64,000 nucleotides of DNA from Humulus lupulus (Eukaryota > Streptophyta > Magnoliopsida > Rosales > Cannabaceae), in the NCBI RefSeq assembly GCF_963169125.1, contig NC_084795.1, positions 260,395,042 to 260,459,041 of the forward strand, in the 5' to 3' direction. The notes under the pieces were generated by a model. It worked only from the letters and a program-made list of their open reading frames with translations, ran no database searches and was not told the origin of the DNA. Below, piece by piece: positions 1 to 10,359 of the stretch. A program made the translations under genes and the position numbers. Each line of letters opens with the position of its first letter. The stretch's first letter is position 1.

Positions 1-289
1 AGTATCTCATTGCTAATGGTGATTCATCCTCATCATTCATTTCTTCCCATATTTCTTCTAAGGCTGCTATTACAGGATGGAAATCTTTAAACAACCTAAT
101 CACTAATACATATTGTTCTGTTGATCTTAGCATTATTTGTTTAGCCTCTTGAAGGCCACCTATTGCTTGGTGAAACAAAAGCAACCTTCGTGTAATCCTT
201 TCTAAGGCTCCTACGGTGTTTCTTGGCTCCCTTATTCTTTTTAAGGCCTTAATGGCTCGGATATCTTGGTAGGTTAAAGCTCCATTCAT
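1..289 (-). CDS. Extra ORF upstream of gag in Tekay-like retrotransposon copy 1 (C-terminus off-window)
   Basis: An ATG at 287-289 on the minus strand opens a frame that stays open to the window edge (96 codons seen). The product is charged and helical-looking, with IRAIK, LKRIREPRN and ALERITRRLLLF stretches and an acidic end. It matches the ORF at 9878-10207 codon for codon, with roughly 20 differences in 97 residues by eye, many conservative. It sits between the primer-binding site and where gag should begin, in the same position as in the second copy. I do not recognise a domain. It may be a retrotransposon accessory protein or an N-terminal gag extension; function is unknown. Confidence 0.55.
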   Translation of the reverse strand, partial: MNGALTYQDIRAIKALKRIREPRNTVGALERITRRLLLFHQAIGGLQEAKQIMLRSTEQYVLVIRLFKDFHPVIAALEEIWEEMNDEDESPLAMRY

Positions 290-435
290 TTTTAACTGAA
301 ACATAAACACTAAAGTTGTTAGCTATACACATAGACAAAGTAACTTGTAACTTGTAACTTAAACACTTACTTGGCGGTCCGATTCGGAGCTTTGAGCATG
401 TGTATCGAGGAGAACTTCATGCGAAGGAACCGTTT

Positions 436-447
436 TCTCTGATACCA
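436..447 (-). promoter_or_regulatory. Primer-binding site, Tekay-like copy 1
   Basis: Read on the minus strand this is TGGTATCAGAGA, one base off the TGGTATCAGAGC that pairs with the 3' end of initiator tRNA-Met. It starts two bases inside the LTR end at 450, as expected for a minus-strand LTR retrotransposon whose body runs to the left. Bases 290-435 are untranslated leader with no other recognisable content. Confidence 0.75.
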
Positions 448-449
448 AC

Positions 450-2367
450 TGTAATGACCCACTAATCTAGACTAATTGGACCATTATCGAAACTATACAT
501 AAAAACTTACATTTTACGAAAATACCATAATTTATTGAGTAACTTGAAAATAAGAGTTATTTACAAAGAAACAGAATACTAAGAAGGATTTTGGGATCCC
601 ATTGTCTTTAAAACAAAATAAGATTTAAAATAAAAGACATTACATAATAATGCGGAAAATACATGTAAAACCATAAAAAACATAAAAGGAGACTACATCC
701 TCGAATCGATAACGCTCGGCCCCTTGACTCCATTCATCATCGATACACATCCTCCCAAGCATCACGAATCTTACCGCCTCTAAGCTTATTTTCCTGCACA
801 TAAACAGAAAGGAGTGAGCCTAATGCCCAGCAAGGAAAAACCTAACACATAGTCATATACACAATTTCATAAGAAAACATAAAGACTTAACATAATACAT
901 ATAACATACACTTATTATAATGGCCATTATTACTTGGGGTCCCATAGACTAAACAAGCTTATGCCCATGGGATTAGTGGGGTCCTACTAGCTAAGTAGGT
1001 CATATGCCCATAACCCATTTGGGGTCTTGTTAGTCATATGGGTCATATGCCCAAGCCTACAAACATACACATATATCATAACACTTTTAATAACATAAAA
1101 CATATAGATAACATAATCACATAACATGTTGATTCTAGCCTATTTCCTTACCAAAGTTACCGGGATAAAATGGACTGAGTTAGGACTTTTGGAACACTCC
1201 TAAAACCACAATGAACAAGGGTGAGTCTAAAGAAAGGAGATGAAATGAAAGAGAATAGGAAGACTAAACCATTAAACGAAAATATGCTTACCACCACTTA
1301 AGTGCTTAAGAACTTGGATTCCCTAACCAAAAATAAGAATAAGGTTAGGGGACTGAGTAGAAGGTTTTGAGAAAAGAAATAACATAGAATACAGAAAGGA
1401 CTAGAGTTTTGGGTTTACCTCAAAGATTGCAAGATCAATCTAACATCCACCGAAATACTATAGCACTCACTTACTTCCCAAGTGTTTGATAAGCTTATGA
1501 TGTTTAAGCTTATAGTTTTTCCCCAAACCAAGTGTTTACACTCTCTCACTCACTTAACACTAGCAGCCTCTGAACTTAGAGCAAATGGTGAATAATGGCT
1601 GGGTACTAGGTCCTATTTATAGAGTTTGGGAATGAAAATATCTTGATTTTACTTGAATAAAAATAATGGCTTTTTAGGTGAAAATCATTTGAATAATCGT
1701 TCAGCAGAGGCTGAAGACTCGTTCAGAAGATGCTGGACTGTTGAAGGAGTTTGAATGGCTGAAGGGAAAAGAATTCAAATGTATTTGAATTCATGCTGGT
1801 GGAGGCGATATATCGCCCCCTATAGGCGATATATCGCCTGGACCTTTGTTCCCGAGGCGACCGTGCATCGATTCGTGTTTTCCGTATCTACGTGCTGCGA
1901 CATATCGCCCCCTATAGCTGCGATATATCGGCATACGCTGAATATTTAAACACGAATTTACACATTTTTAGCTGAGTTTGAATGGAGTAAACAGCCTTGA
2001 CTAAGCCCTCAACGTGCTCAAAGCTGCTGACTGACCCTATACATTCAAACTTTTACCCTTATTTAATTTAATCCTCAAAAATACTAAATCCTTAATTACC
2101 ATTCAAAACATGTGCTTAAAATCCTATTGGTTGATGTCTAAACCTTATAATATAATAATATATTCCTTAATATCAGACACATTAATCAAACCTTAGGTTA
2201 TACTTAATATTCTTAAACTATAGGTTAAACTTAGAAAATCTATAAGTACTACTATGAGTGTCCAAATAACTCCCGGTCTGAACCAAAAATCCAAAGTAAC
2301 AATGATAACACTAAACATACTATAATACTACTAAACAATTAGCTAAGTAAAGTTCTTGGACTCTACA
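450..2367 (-). mobile_element. 5' LTR of Tekay-like Ty3/gypsy element copy 1
   Basis: On the plus strand the LTR begins TGTAATGACCC and ends GGACTCTACA, so on its own strand it runs TGTAGAGTCC to GGGTCATTACA. It matches 10360-12287 along its length and 53523-55811 more distantly. A TATA motif (TCTATAAATAGG, minus strand) lies near 1611-1622. Internal features are imperfect repeats with CATATGCCCA (about 930-1060) and three GGCGATATATCGCC-type palindromes (1804-1930). Its right edge cuts the gag of element B at 2368, so this copy inserted into B. Only the 5' LTR and leader are in the window. Confidence 0.85.
1804..1930. repeat. Cluster of GGCGATATATCGCC palindromes in the Tekay LTR
   Basis: Perfect 14-bp palindromes GGCGATATATCGCC occupy 1804-1817 and 1825-1838, and degenerate copies lie near 1900 and 1920. 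The sister LTR keeps the same arrangement (around 11713-11850), with some arms mutated. They lie upstream of the LTR TATA motif on the element's strand, where U3 control sites would be, but no binding factor can be named. Confidence 0.7.
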
Positions 2368-3478
2368 GATTTTGTGGGGCATGAGCTTGGTTTTGTGTGT
2401 TGTATTGGTGCCCTTGATTCATTTGGGGTTGGTTTTGTCTCCATGAAAAGTTCGGATGGTTTCTCCAATTTGGATTGTAGGTGGATGAAAATGGGCTATC
2501 ATTTGGTTTCCCATAAGCATGAAGTGCACTGGCCTCCTCAGAAAAGGCTTCTTGGTAGGAAGGACATGAGTGGGCATTATGGCACGGACTAGAACATATA
2601 GAACAAACATCTTTTTTTTGTTGTATTGGAGAGTTTATAGTTTGGCTTATGGCTAAAGCTTCTACTTTTCTCGCTAATTTGTCTAAAGATGTTCTTAAGT
2701 CTAATTCTTCTTTTACTTCATACCTTCCTCCTTTTTTTGGTGAATTAGTTGACCTAGACCTAGGATCAAAATAATTCCATTGTTGTGAATTGACAAATAA
2801 ATCTTCAAGGGCGTCCCACGCCTCTTGTCCTTGAAATTTTAAAAAATTTCCAGTATGCATAGATTGAATCATTTGACGATTAGAGGGAGTTAAACCATCA
2901 TAAAAATATTTTACAAGTCTCCATTTTTCAAAACCATGATGAGGATATTTTAATAATAAATCTTTAAATTTTTCCCAACGTTCATAAAACTCTTCATTAT
3001 CTTTTTGAAAAAACTCGGAGATTCCTCTCCTTAGACTATCAGTTTTAGACATAGGAAAAAATTTCAGCAATAATTTATTAGAAAGTTGATCCCATGTAGT
3101 TATAGACCCTATTGGAATGGAATTTAACCAAGCTTTTGATTTGTCTTTTAATGAAAAAGGAAACAATCTTAGTTTGACCGACTCATCAGAAATTTTTTGA
3201 AATTTAAATGTTGGGCAAATTCTTAAGAAATCTTTGACATGCATGTAAGGATCCTCTCTATCTAACCCATAAAAAGATGGCAACAATTGAATGATTGCTG
3301 GTTTGAGCTCAAAATGAGTAGCAGAAGTTGTAGGAAGAACGATACATGAAGGAGCATTAGATGAAATAGGTGCAAAATATTCAAGCAAAGTTTTTTCAGG
3401 CACAACATTTTCATCAACAGGATTAGCAATCAGTTCCATGATGCTCAAATTTTCACTAACACTTTCAATTTCAAACAA
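2368..3478 (-). pseudogene. gag of Athila/Tat-type Ty3/gypsy element B, cut at its 3' end
   Basis: A long minus-strand frame encodes a plant retrotransposon gag. Near its start is a FELKPAIIQLLPSFYG stretch, then HVKDFLRIC, FPFSLKDKSKAWLNSIP, WDQLSNKLLLKFFP and FYERWEKFKDLL, all typical of the gag capsid domain in Athila/Tat elements. A Cys/His cluster (CSIC..CHNAHSC) and the diagnostic YNPNWRNHPNFSW motif follow near the C-terminus. The frame is open upstream to about 3540; the first in-frame ATG inside it is at 3437-3439, so the start is unresolved. The C-terminal side ends where the Tekay LTR begins (2367), so B's protease-pol lies off-window or is lost. The gag itself looks otherwise intact. 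Confidence 0.85.
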
Positions 3479-4380
3479 AGATAAACGTCTTTTTACTAAT
3501 CGTTTTTTAGAGTTACGTTCCCAATGATGAATACAATTTTAACAAACAAAACAACAAATATAATCTCAAACAAACAATTTTTTGATGTGGAAGATCAGTT
3601 AAAACCGCAACCACAGAGCATACTTATAATTTTTAGAGATTTCACAACAATATAATTCTTATGGTTTACTTGTCCCCAGGCCTATTTGATTCCACTTACT
3701 CGCACACTACTAACAACTCCCTGAGGTTAATTAGTAGAGGCAGATTGAGAATTTTGTTCAAATTTCCTTTAAGCAAAAATTGCTTATGGTGAAAGGACAA
3801 GATTTAGGTTTTTTTTTTCAAGTATTTTTCACAATTATAGAATAATATGATAAAAGGTAAAGAAAAATAAGGCAAAATTAAATAAGACTACAATTTAGGC
3901 AAGAGTAAGGAGGCATAGCATGCCATCAACCATAACAAAATTAAGGTAAAAATTAGGAGGCAAAATTGTCATCAACTAGTAACTTGCGGAAATTAAATAA
4001 AATAAAAATTACAACAAGATAAATAAAGAAAATTATAACAAAGGTTAGGAGGCACAAGTGCCATCAACTAACAAAGGTATACAAGAAATAAAAATTACAA
4101 CAAAATTATAACAAAATTAGGAGGCACAAGTGCCATCGACTAAAAAAAATTAAAAAGAGAGATAGGAGGCACAAGTGCCGTCAACTAAAAAAAACAATAA
4201 ATATAAATATATATAAGTTTTTTTTTATGGGTGGTAGAACCGTCCCAAATTTTATTTTTATCTTTTTTTTTAGTTTTTATAGATATATATATATATTTAG
4301 TTTTTTTTAAGTGCAAAAAATTAAAATAACTAGTAGAAGAATTTACTAACCTTGAGATAAATTTCGTTTCTTTTTTCTTG
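3479..4380 (-). other. Untranslated leader of element B
   Basis: AT-rich sequence between the primer-binding site and gag. No convincing coding frame is present. It carries the five-copy AGGAGGCAC repeat described separately and A/T tracts (about 3800-3830, 4210-4320). Its position fits the packaging/leader region of an LTR retrotransposon. Confidence 0.6.
3908..4187 (-). repeat. Five dispersed copies of an AGGAGGCACAAGTGCC repeat in the leader of B
   Basis: Copies begin at about 3908, 3955, 4047, 4119 and 4164. The last three carry AGGAGGCACAAGTGCC followed by RTCRACTA; the first two are diverged. The core GGCACAAGTGCC is a self-complementary hairpin-forming 12-mer. The spacing is irregular (45 to 92 bp), separated by A-rich sequence, so this is a diverged tandem array and not a CRISPR. 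Confidence 0.75.
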
Positions 4381-4402
4381 CAACTCCCTGACAACGGCGC
4401 CA
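4381..4402 (-). promoter_or_regulatory. Primer-binding site of element B
   Basis: The minus strand reads TGGCGCCGTTGTCAGGGAG starting just inside the LTR end. This TGGCGCCGTTGCCGGGG-like motif is the usual PBS of Athila/Tat-lineage elements. It fixes B on the minus strand with its 5' LTR to the right. Confidence 0.85.
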
Positions 4403-4408
4403 AAAACT

Positions 4409-6050
4409 TGATGGAGCCAAAACAGGTATGTTTTAAAAATTTATACTCGCAAGCGCACGAATCGTATATGAAATATAGTGTTCATGTAAGCACGAGATCG
4501 AACCCAAAGGAGTTGTCTAAAATCAAAAAGAAAACTATTTTAAATCAAAAGTAATAAATTATAACCTAGCTCCAAAGATTGATGAGTTTTAATATTATGA
4601 ACATAAAATAAAAGATTGAAAAATAAAGCTATTTAAGATAATAAAAATAAACCAATAATGATTTGACAATAAGTGTTAAAAGAAAAGATTATTAAGATAC
4701 TAGAATCCACAAAATGTAAGTTTAATAATATTTATTAGTATATTGATTCCCAAGTTTTAGTGATAGTTAAAATAATTCAAACTATAATTTTCCAAATAAA
4801 TTTATAATTTTAAGCACAAATTACTTCTAAAAATATAGGATTTTTCTTCACTTTCCAAAATTATAATTTCAAAGCATTTAGTGTAAATCAATCTAATGAA
4901 ATAACAAATAAATCAATGAACATTATTTATAAGGAAAGCATAATATTTTTTTTCTAAGCATGGATGTGCACAATTTAATGACACATCTTACACAAAGAAT
5001 ATTATGTTTTTGCAAAATGAAGAACAAAGTGTATATTATCTAACAATCCAAAAAATGAGATATTAAAGATGAAAGACATATATGAAGAAGAAAAATCCAT
5101 AAACTTTGTTGCATTACAAGGGAAATCAACATACAACATAAATATTACCTAGTTACAAGTTGCTTCATCATGATTTTAATAATCTTATGGAAAATATTAG
5201 AAGCACATAACTAGAGTAGAAATTACAAAATAAATGACATACATACGTGCAAAATGCTCTTGAAAAACCAAAAATGGAAGAGAGAATGGTAGAGAGAAAA
5301 TGGGAGAAAGGAAGATGGTAACCAAAAATTAAGCCCCACCAAATGGTCTTGAAATACTATATTTATAGCTAAAATGAGATTGTTAAAATAATCAATTTAA
5401 ATTAATTAAATTGATTAGATTAATTAAATAAAATAAATATGGTATGTAGAGGTAAATTATAGGGTGTAATGATGATGTTGTGGTGAAAATGTGTAGAAAA
5501 ATGGGTAAAAAGTGTGGCATTTTTAGACAAAAGGGACAAAAAGTACATTGTGGGCTCAAGATGGTTGTTGGTGGCTGGTTGGGCACGGTTTCAGGCGGCT
5601 GGGAGGCAGGGCCGAATGAAGGAGGGGGCACGGGTCTAGCTGGGGCAGCTGGAAGGTGGCACCTAGTGGGCTTCGTGGGCTGGGCTTCGGTGGCAGCTGT
5701 TGGAGGCTTCATGTGATATTGGGTCAAACTGGCTTGGGCCAGGAGTTGAAGGAAGGCTTGCTGTGTGGTGTGAGCAGGAGGCCAGGCGTGGTGCTGACTT
5801 TCGGCTGGAGAGAAGACATGGATGGATGCTTGTTGAAGGAAGATGTTGCTGCTGAATGGAGGAGCTGGCTTGGAAAGGCATGAAGGCTGGCGTGGGCCTG
5901 GTGGGCTTGTGGGCTGAGCAGAGAGTGGCAGGAGGAAAAATGCCACAATTTCTTTGCTTTTTCCACAAAAATGCCACTTTTATTTCCTTTTCTCTTCTTT
6001 TTCAAGCATAAAAAATTGCAAAGTACATCCTACAAAATAAGTAAATATTA
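4409..6050 (-). mobile_element. 5' LTR of element B, first part (split by a Tekay element)
   Basis: It starts TGATGGAGCC next to the PBS and matches the left part of the complete solo LTR at 14705-16108, including the TATACTCGCAAGCGCACGAA block. A TATA-like motif (minus of TATTTATAGC) lies near 5360. About 5540-5935 is a G/C-rich block with long spurious open frames on both strands; I do not call these genes. The LTR stops at about 6050, where the RT of the inserted Tekay element begins without the expected 3' LTR, and resumes at 12288. Confidence 0.75.
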
Positions 6051-6965
6051 CTGATGATACCCGGACCGTAAATCAATCTTTGAGAATACAGTCGCGCCTC
6101 GAAGTTGATCAAACAAGTCGTCGATCCGGGGTGGCGGGTATTTGTTCTTAATTGTTACCTTGTTCAGCTCGCGATAGTCTATGCACATCTGCATGCTCCC
6201 GTCCTTTTTCTTCACGAATAGCACCAGTGCTCCCCATGGTGAATGGCTCGGCCTAATAAAACCCAAGTCTAGGAGTTCTTGTAGCTGCGTCTTTAACTCC
6301 TTGAGTTCTGTAGGTGCCATTCGGTATGGTGCCTTACAGATAGGCTCGATGCCTGGTACTAATTCTATTGTGAAGTCAATTTCCCGAGTTGGCGACAATC
6401 CTGGCAAGTCATGGGGAAATACCTCTGGGAATTCTCTTACAATACGGACATCTCCAACCTTAAGTGGTGTCTCATTTACCACATTTGTGATGCTGGCTAA
6501 GAATGCTTGACATCCTTTTTCCATCATTCTTTGAGCTTTGAGAGATGATACTAACGGGGTGCGTAATCCTGAAGCTTGTCCCATGAAGCATAGTTTCTGG
6601 CCGTCAAGAGTCTCGAACATCACCTTTTTGCGTTTGTAGTCGATGGTTGCGCCATGCCATGCTAGCCAGTCCTTGCCTAGTCTTACGTTAAAGTCCTTGA
6701 TCACCAATTCAATCAGGTCTCCTTCCAGTTCTACGTCCTCAATCTTGATCGGTACGCCTCGTACTATCCATGATGATAGAACTACTTTGCCCGAAGGCAA
6801 CTCGGTTACAAACCTAGTTCTAAATCTTTCACAAGGTTTGTCTAGTTTTTCTATCATTCCTAACGAGATATACGAATGAGTGGCTCCCGAATCAAATAAT
6901 ACAGAGCATATGTTATTGAGGATAGAAACCTGACCTGTTACCACCTTATTGCTAGCATCAGCCTC
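6051..6965 (-). pseudogene. Tekay-like pol fragment: protease and N-terminal reverse transcriptase
   Basis: This minus-strand frame begins right after the copia solo LTR. It encodes a retropepsin with the active site [12 protein letters not shown], then the linker [14 protein letters not shown], then RT with [31 protein letters not shown] and [11 protein letters not shown]. It stops at about 6051, before the catalytic YMDD box, so two RT aspartates, RNase H, integrase, chromodomain and the 3' LTR are missing. Motif spelling is that of plant chromoviruses (Tekay/Del). The gag reading continues across the copia LTR from 7971, so the two pieces were once one polyprotein. The abrupt loss of the 3' half implies a deletion after insertion. 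Confidence 0.85.
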
Positions 6966-7970
6966 TATTAGAGAATATATATTATTGCTCAATGGAAATA
7001 TGGAAAAACCAATTACAACTCTATGCAAAAATACAATGGACAAGATAATATTTATTAAATAAGTATTACAACTCAATTGCTCAAAATACAAGTAAATAAA
7101 AAGATGTAGAAGAAGAAGATTACAAACTCAATACTATAACAATACAAGTAAATAAGAAGAACACAAGAATGAAAAACACAAACAAACTCTCACACAACCA
7201 AAGTGTAGAGTAGTGGGGATCACCAACTTGAACAAGGTTCAAGACCTTTGTCCAAAAGCTTATTTCCCCATATTCTCTAAGCACTAAGGGATCTCTCTAG
7301 GAAATAGCTCTCTGGAATTATCAAGCCTTTTGGTGTATTTTTCAGCCAAGTGCTTTGTGGATGAAAAACGGTGTGTCTTACAAGTGAGCATTAGGCTCCT
7401 ATTTATAGAGTTTTGAGACACCCTTTGAATTTCAAATTCCACCAACCCCCATGGCTGTTACCAATGATTAATTGGATGTTTTATGGAATTAAAATAGAGA
7501 TTTGGGAGTTACTTTGCTGTTGGAAATGTTCAAAATTGGATAAAAACCGAATTAGTATGAATCTGTCAGCCACTAGCGCCGCAACGTTAGTTTCAAGCGC
7601 CGCGGCCCTTGGTCAGTTTCAGCAACCAATTTTTTGAGTTTTTTTCCAAAACATTCCAATTTATTCCCACTTGATTTTGTAACTTCCATACACAATATGG
7701 GAGTTAAAATCACATCTCTATCAGCCATTTCTCATATGGCTTTATGAAATCCAATCTCAAATGTGTAACATATAATATACACATTATTGGGTAATATTTG
7801 GGAGTTACAAATTTGTAACTCCAAAATATGTCACATTTGGGCACACACATGTGTCCAATTTTGTGACTCTCAATAATATGTTACAAGGTGTGACAAATCA
7901 CATTTGTGTGACAAATCACATTTTGTCACATTATTTAATCTAATATTATATTATATGAAATAATATAACA
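6966..7970 (-). mobile_element. Solo copia LTR inside the Tekay gag-pol
   Basis: It begins TATTAGAGAATATA and ends TAATATAACA on the plus strand and resembles the copia 5' LTR at 16941-18079 throughout. Flanks are GCCTC (6961-6965) and ACCTC (7971-7975), a 5-bp TSD with one mismatch. The minus-strand TATA motif TCTATAAATAGG is near 7396-7407. GTGACAAATCACATTTG-type inverted repeats lie near 7885-7930. No internal region remains, so it arose by LTR-LTR recombination. Confidence 0.85.
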
Positions 7971-9211
7971 ACCTCTCCTTGGGTTAAGGCAAAAACCCTA
8001 GCAAGAACCATCTTGTCGTCTTTCTTCCCTTCTGGCTTGCGTTGAGGACAATCTCTTTTCCGGTGTCCTTCCTGACCACAGTTAAAACATTCCTTGGTGT
8101 TTGCGTGGCATTCTCCAGGATGTTTCTTTTGACACTTAGCACATGGCGGGTATTCCACATAACCCGACCTATTTCCCCCATTATTTGTCTGTGCCCTTTT
8201 ATTGCTGTCAGATTGCTTGTTATCAGGATGCCTTCTCTTCTGACCGTTACTGTTGTTGCCAGACTGATTGTTGTTATTATGGTTGTTGTTCCGACTGATC
8301 TGAGGTTGACTCTGCCATCTAGGCTCAGGCTTACTGGCTTCCTCTTTACTTACATTAGCCTGCAACCTCTCTACTTCTATTGTCGTCTCTAGAACGTCGG
8401 CATACGTAGTATTCCCTGGGTTTGCTAGCTTAACCCCCATCTCGATCTTCGGTCGAAGTCCTCTAACAAACTTGTTCACCCTCAGAAAATCGGTTGGAAC
8501 CATCTTAGATGCGAACTTAGCTAAGCGGTCGAACTGACGAGCATACTCTGCCACTGATAAACTTCCTTGCTTCAAGTTGGCGAACTCCTCAACTCTCGAA
8601 GCGAGTACAGCCGAATTGTAATACTTCTTGTGGAATAGCTCCACAAATCAAGTCCATGTCATGGTGGCAACATCATGTGATTGATGGACCAAGTCCCACC
8701 ATATCCTGGCATCCTTCTTGACCAATGACAAGACGCAGGATATACGGTCTGCATTACTGAGATTCATGTGCGTTAGAATTGGCTCCACATTCCTTAGCCA
8801 CTCTTCTACCTCAAAGGGGTCTGTAGTCCCTTTGAAGTTTGGAGCGTGCTGTTTGCAGAACCTCTCATACACTGGCTCCATGTGCTGTACTGGATACGGC
8901 GCGTAGTTCGCCACTGGCCATCCCCCATATGGACCAACTTGTTGGGGTGCTGAGGCCATTTGCTATGGCTGCGGCTGCGGCTGAGGCGGAGGCTGAGTCT
9001 GGGGTTGAGCCTGTTGTCGTTGTTGCGGCAAAAGTTCCTCGACTTGTTGTCACAGTCTGGCGATCTCTGCAGTGTTGTCAGCTGGCGGTGCCGGCGCGTT
9101 GCGACTGGCAGTAGCACGCACTCCGCTTCTGCGAACTGGAGGCGCTTCATTGCTCACTAGAACAGCGTTGGAGGTATTTCCGTTGGTGCATGCAGATCTT
9201 CGGAGTGACAT
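7971..9211 (-). pseudogene. Tekay-like gag with three in-frame stops
   Basis: A frame starting at the ATG at 9209-9211 encodes a proline/glutamine-rich N-terminus, then FKGTTDPFEVEEWLRNVEPI, YYNSAVLASRVEEFANLKQG and SVAEYARQFDRLAKFA (capsid, retrotrans_gag family), an Asn-rich linker, and two Cys/His clusters ending in CFNCGQEGHRKRDCPQRK, a CCHC zinc knuckle that binds RNA. Stops interrupt it at 9050-9052, 8963-8965 and 8648-8650. It is cut at its 3' side by the copia LTR at 7970 and resumes as protease at 6965. This copy cannot make a full Gag. Confidence 0.85.
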
Positions 9212-9877
9212 CGCAGCAGAGTTCTAACAGTTGAAAGAAACATGTTAGAACTTTACCTAATAGGCTCTAAGGCAAAACTTATTCTAAAACAAACATATCT
9301 CAGACCTATTGATTATGACTTCTTATGAAAAAATTTCTAAGTCTTCTTTATTTTTAGAATGGGTTTCTATACTTAGAAAAACAAGCCATCTTTATTTTCT
9401 AAGTCTGTTTCTAATCATCCTATATGACTTAATTCTCAGGCTCGAAACTCATCTTTGTTCCAAAGTTAACCATATTGAGGGAGGGCTGGGATCAGTAAAA
9501 TCGTTCCCACTACTATGGCCCCCTATCTCTCAATATAGAAACTTGGTTCATTGATTTGTATCCACCCTCACCGAACTTAGTCATTGTTTATTTTATTTAT
9601 TATTTATTATGATTGCAAAATAATAATCAAATTCATACATGATAACAAAATAACATGATATTAATTTGGAAAAGAGTTTTTCACTTATTACAACCATAAA
9701 ACAAACAATAAATAAAACAAACAATGAAAATTAACTATTCTAAAAATCAGGATCTTCTACATCCGATCCTTCATCTAGCATATCATCATCTAGCTCCTCA
9801 TAATCTTCATTATCATGTGCCTCAAAATGTCCTCTAGGAAGGTTCATAAAAATCCTATGTTTTTGCTCATTTGTAAA
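9212..9877 (-). other. Leader between the extra ORF and gag of Tekay copy 2
   Basis: AT-rich untranslated sequence with no convincing coding frame on either strand. It separates the extra ORF (9878-10207) from the gag start, so the two proteins are not an obvious continuous frame. Confidence 0.5.
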
Positions 9878-10207
9878 CTAAAATTCTGATTTTGCAGTGA
9901 ACCTAACTAAGAGAAAGTAATATCGCATTGCTACTAGCAGTTCGTCTTCATCATCCATTGTTTCCCATATTTCCTCTAAGGCTGCAATTACGGGATGAAA
10001 ATATCTAAATAGTCTAATTACTAAAATGTATTGTTCCGTTGCTCTCATCATGATTTGCTTAGACTCTTGAAGGTGACCTATTTCTTTGTGGAACAAAAGC
10101 AGTCTTCGAGTGATTCTCTCTAGTGCTCCTACGCTGTTTCTTGGTTCTCTTATTCTCTTTAAATCCTTAATGGCTCGGATATCCTCATTGCTTAATGCTT
10201 CGTTCAT
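9878..10207 (-). CDS. Extra ORF upstream of gag, Tekay-like copy 2
   Basis: An ATG at 10205-10207 opens a 109-residue minus-strand frame ending in a stop at 9878. It has no stop or frameshift although gag downstream has three stops. The sequence is rich in Arg/Lys/Glu/Leu and looks alpha-helical (IRAIKDLKRIREPRN, GALERITRRLLLFHKEI, HPVIAALEEIWETMDDEDE). The first 97 residues align without gaps with the ORF at 1-289. It lies 139 bases inside the PBS. No known domain is recognised; a small accessory protein or RNA-binding Gag partner is possible but unproved. Confidence 0.55.
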   Translation of the reverse strand: MNEALSNEDIRAIKDLKRIREPRNSVGALERITRRLLLFHKEIGHLQESKQIMMRATEQYILVIRLFRYFHPVIAALEEIWETMDDEDELLVAMRYYFLLVRFTAKSEF

Positions 10208-10345
10208 ACTTAACTAAAAACATAAATGCTAAAATTGTTAGCTATACATATAAGCAAAATAACTATAACTTAAATACTTACTTGGCGGTCATATTAGGAG
10301 CTTTGAGTGTGTGTATCGAGGAAGACTTCATGCGAATGAACCATT

Positions 10346-10357
10346 GCTCTGATACCA
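10346..10357 (-). promoter_or_regulatory. Primer-binding site, Tekay-like copy 2
   Basis: The minus strand reads TGGTATCAGAGC, complementary to initiator tRNA-Met, two bases from the LTR end. It marks 10360-12287 as the 5' LTR of a minus-strand element. Confidence 0.85.
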
Positions 10358-10359
10358 AC

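Noticed and set aside
5392..5977. Long open frames on both strands in the G/C-rich part of LTR B
   Set aside because: They lie inside an LTR, overlap one another in several frames, have no recognisable domain and follow simple Pro/Ser/Gly-rich composition. They are best seen as chance frames in G/C-rich DNA.
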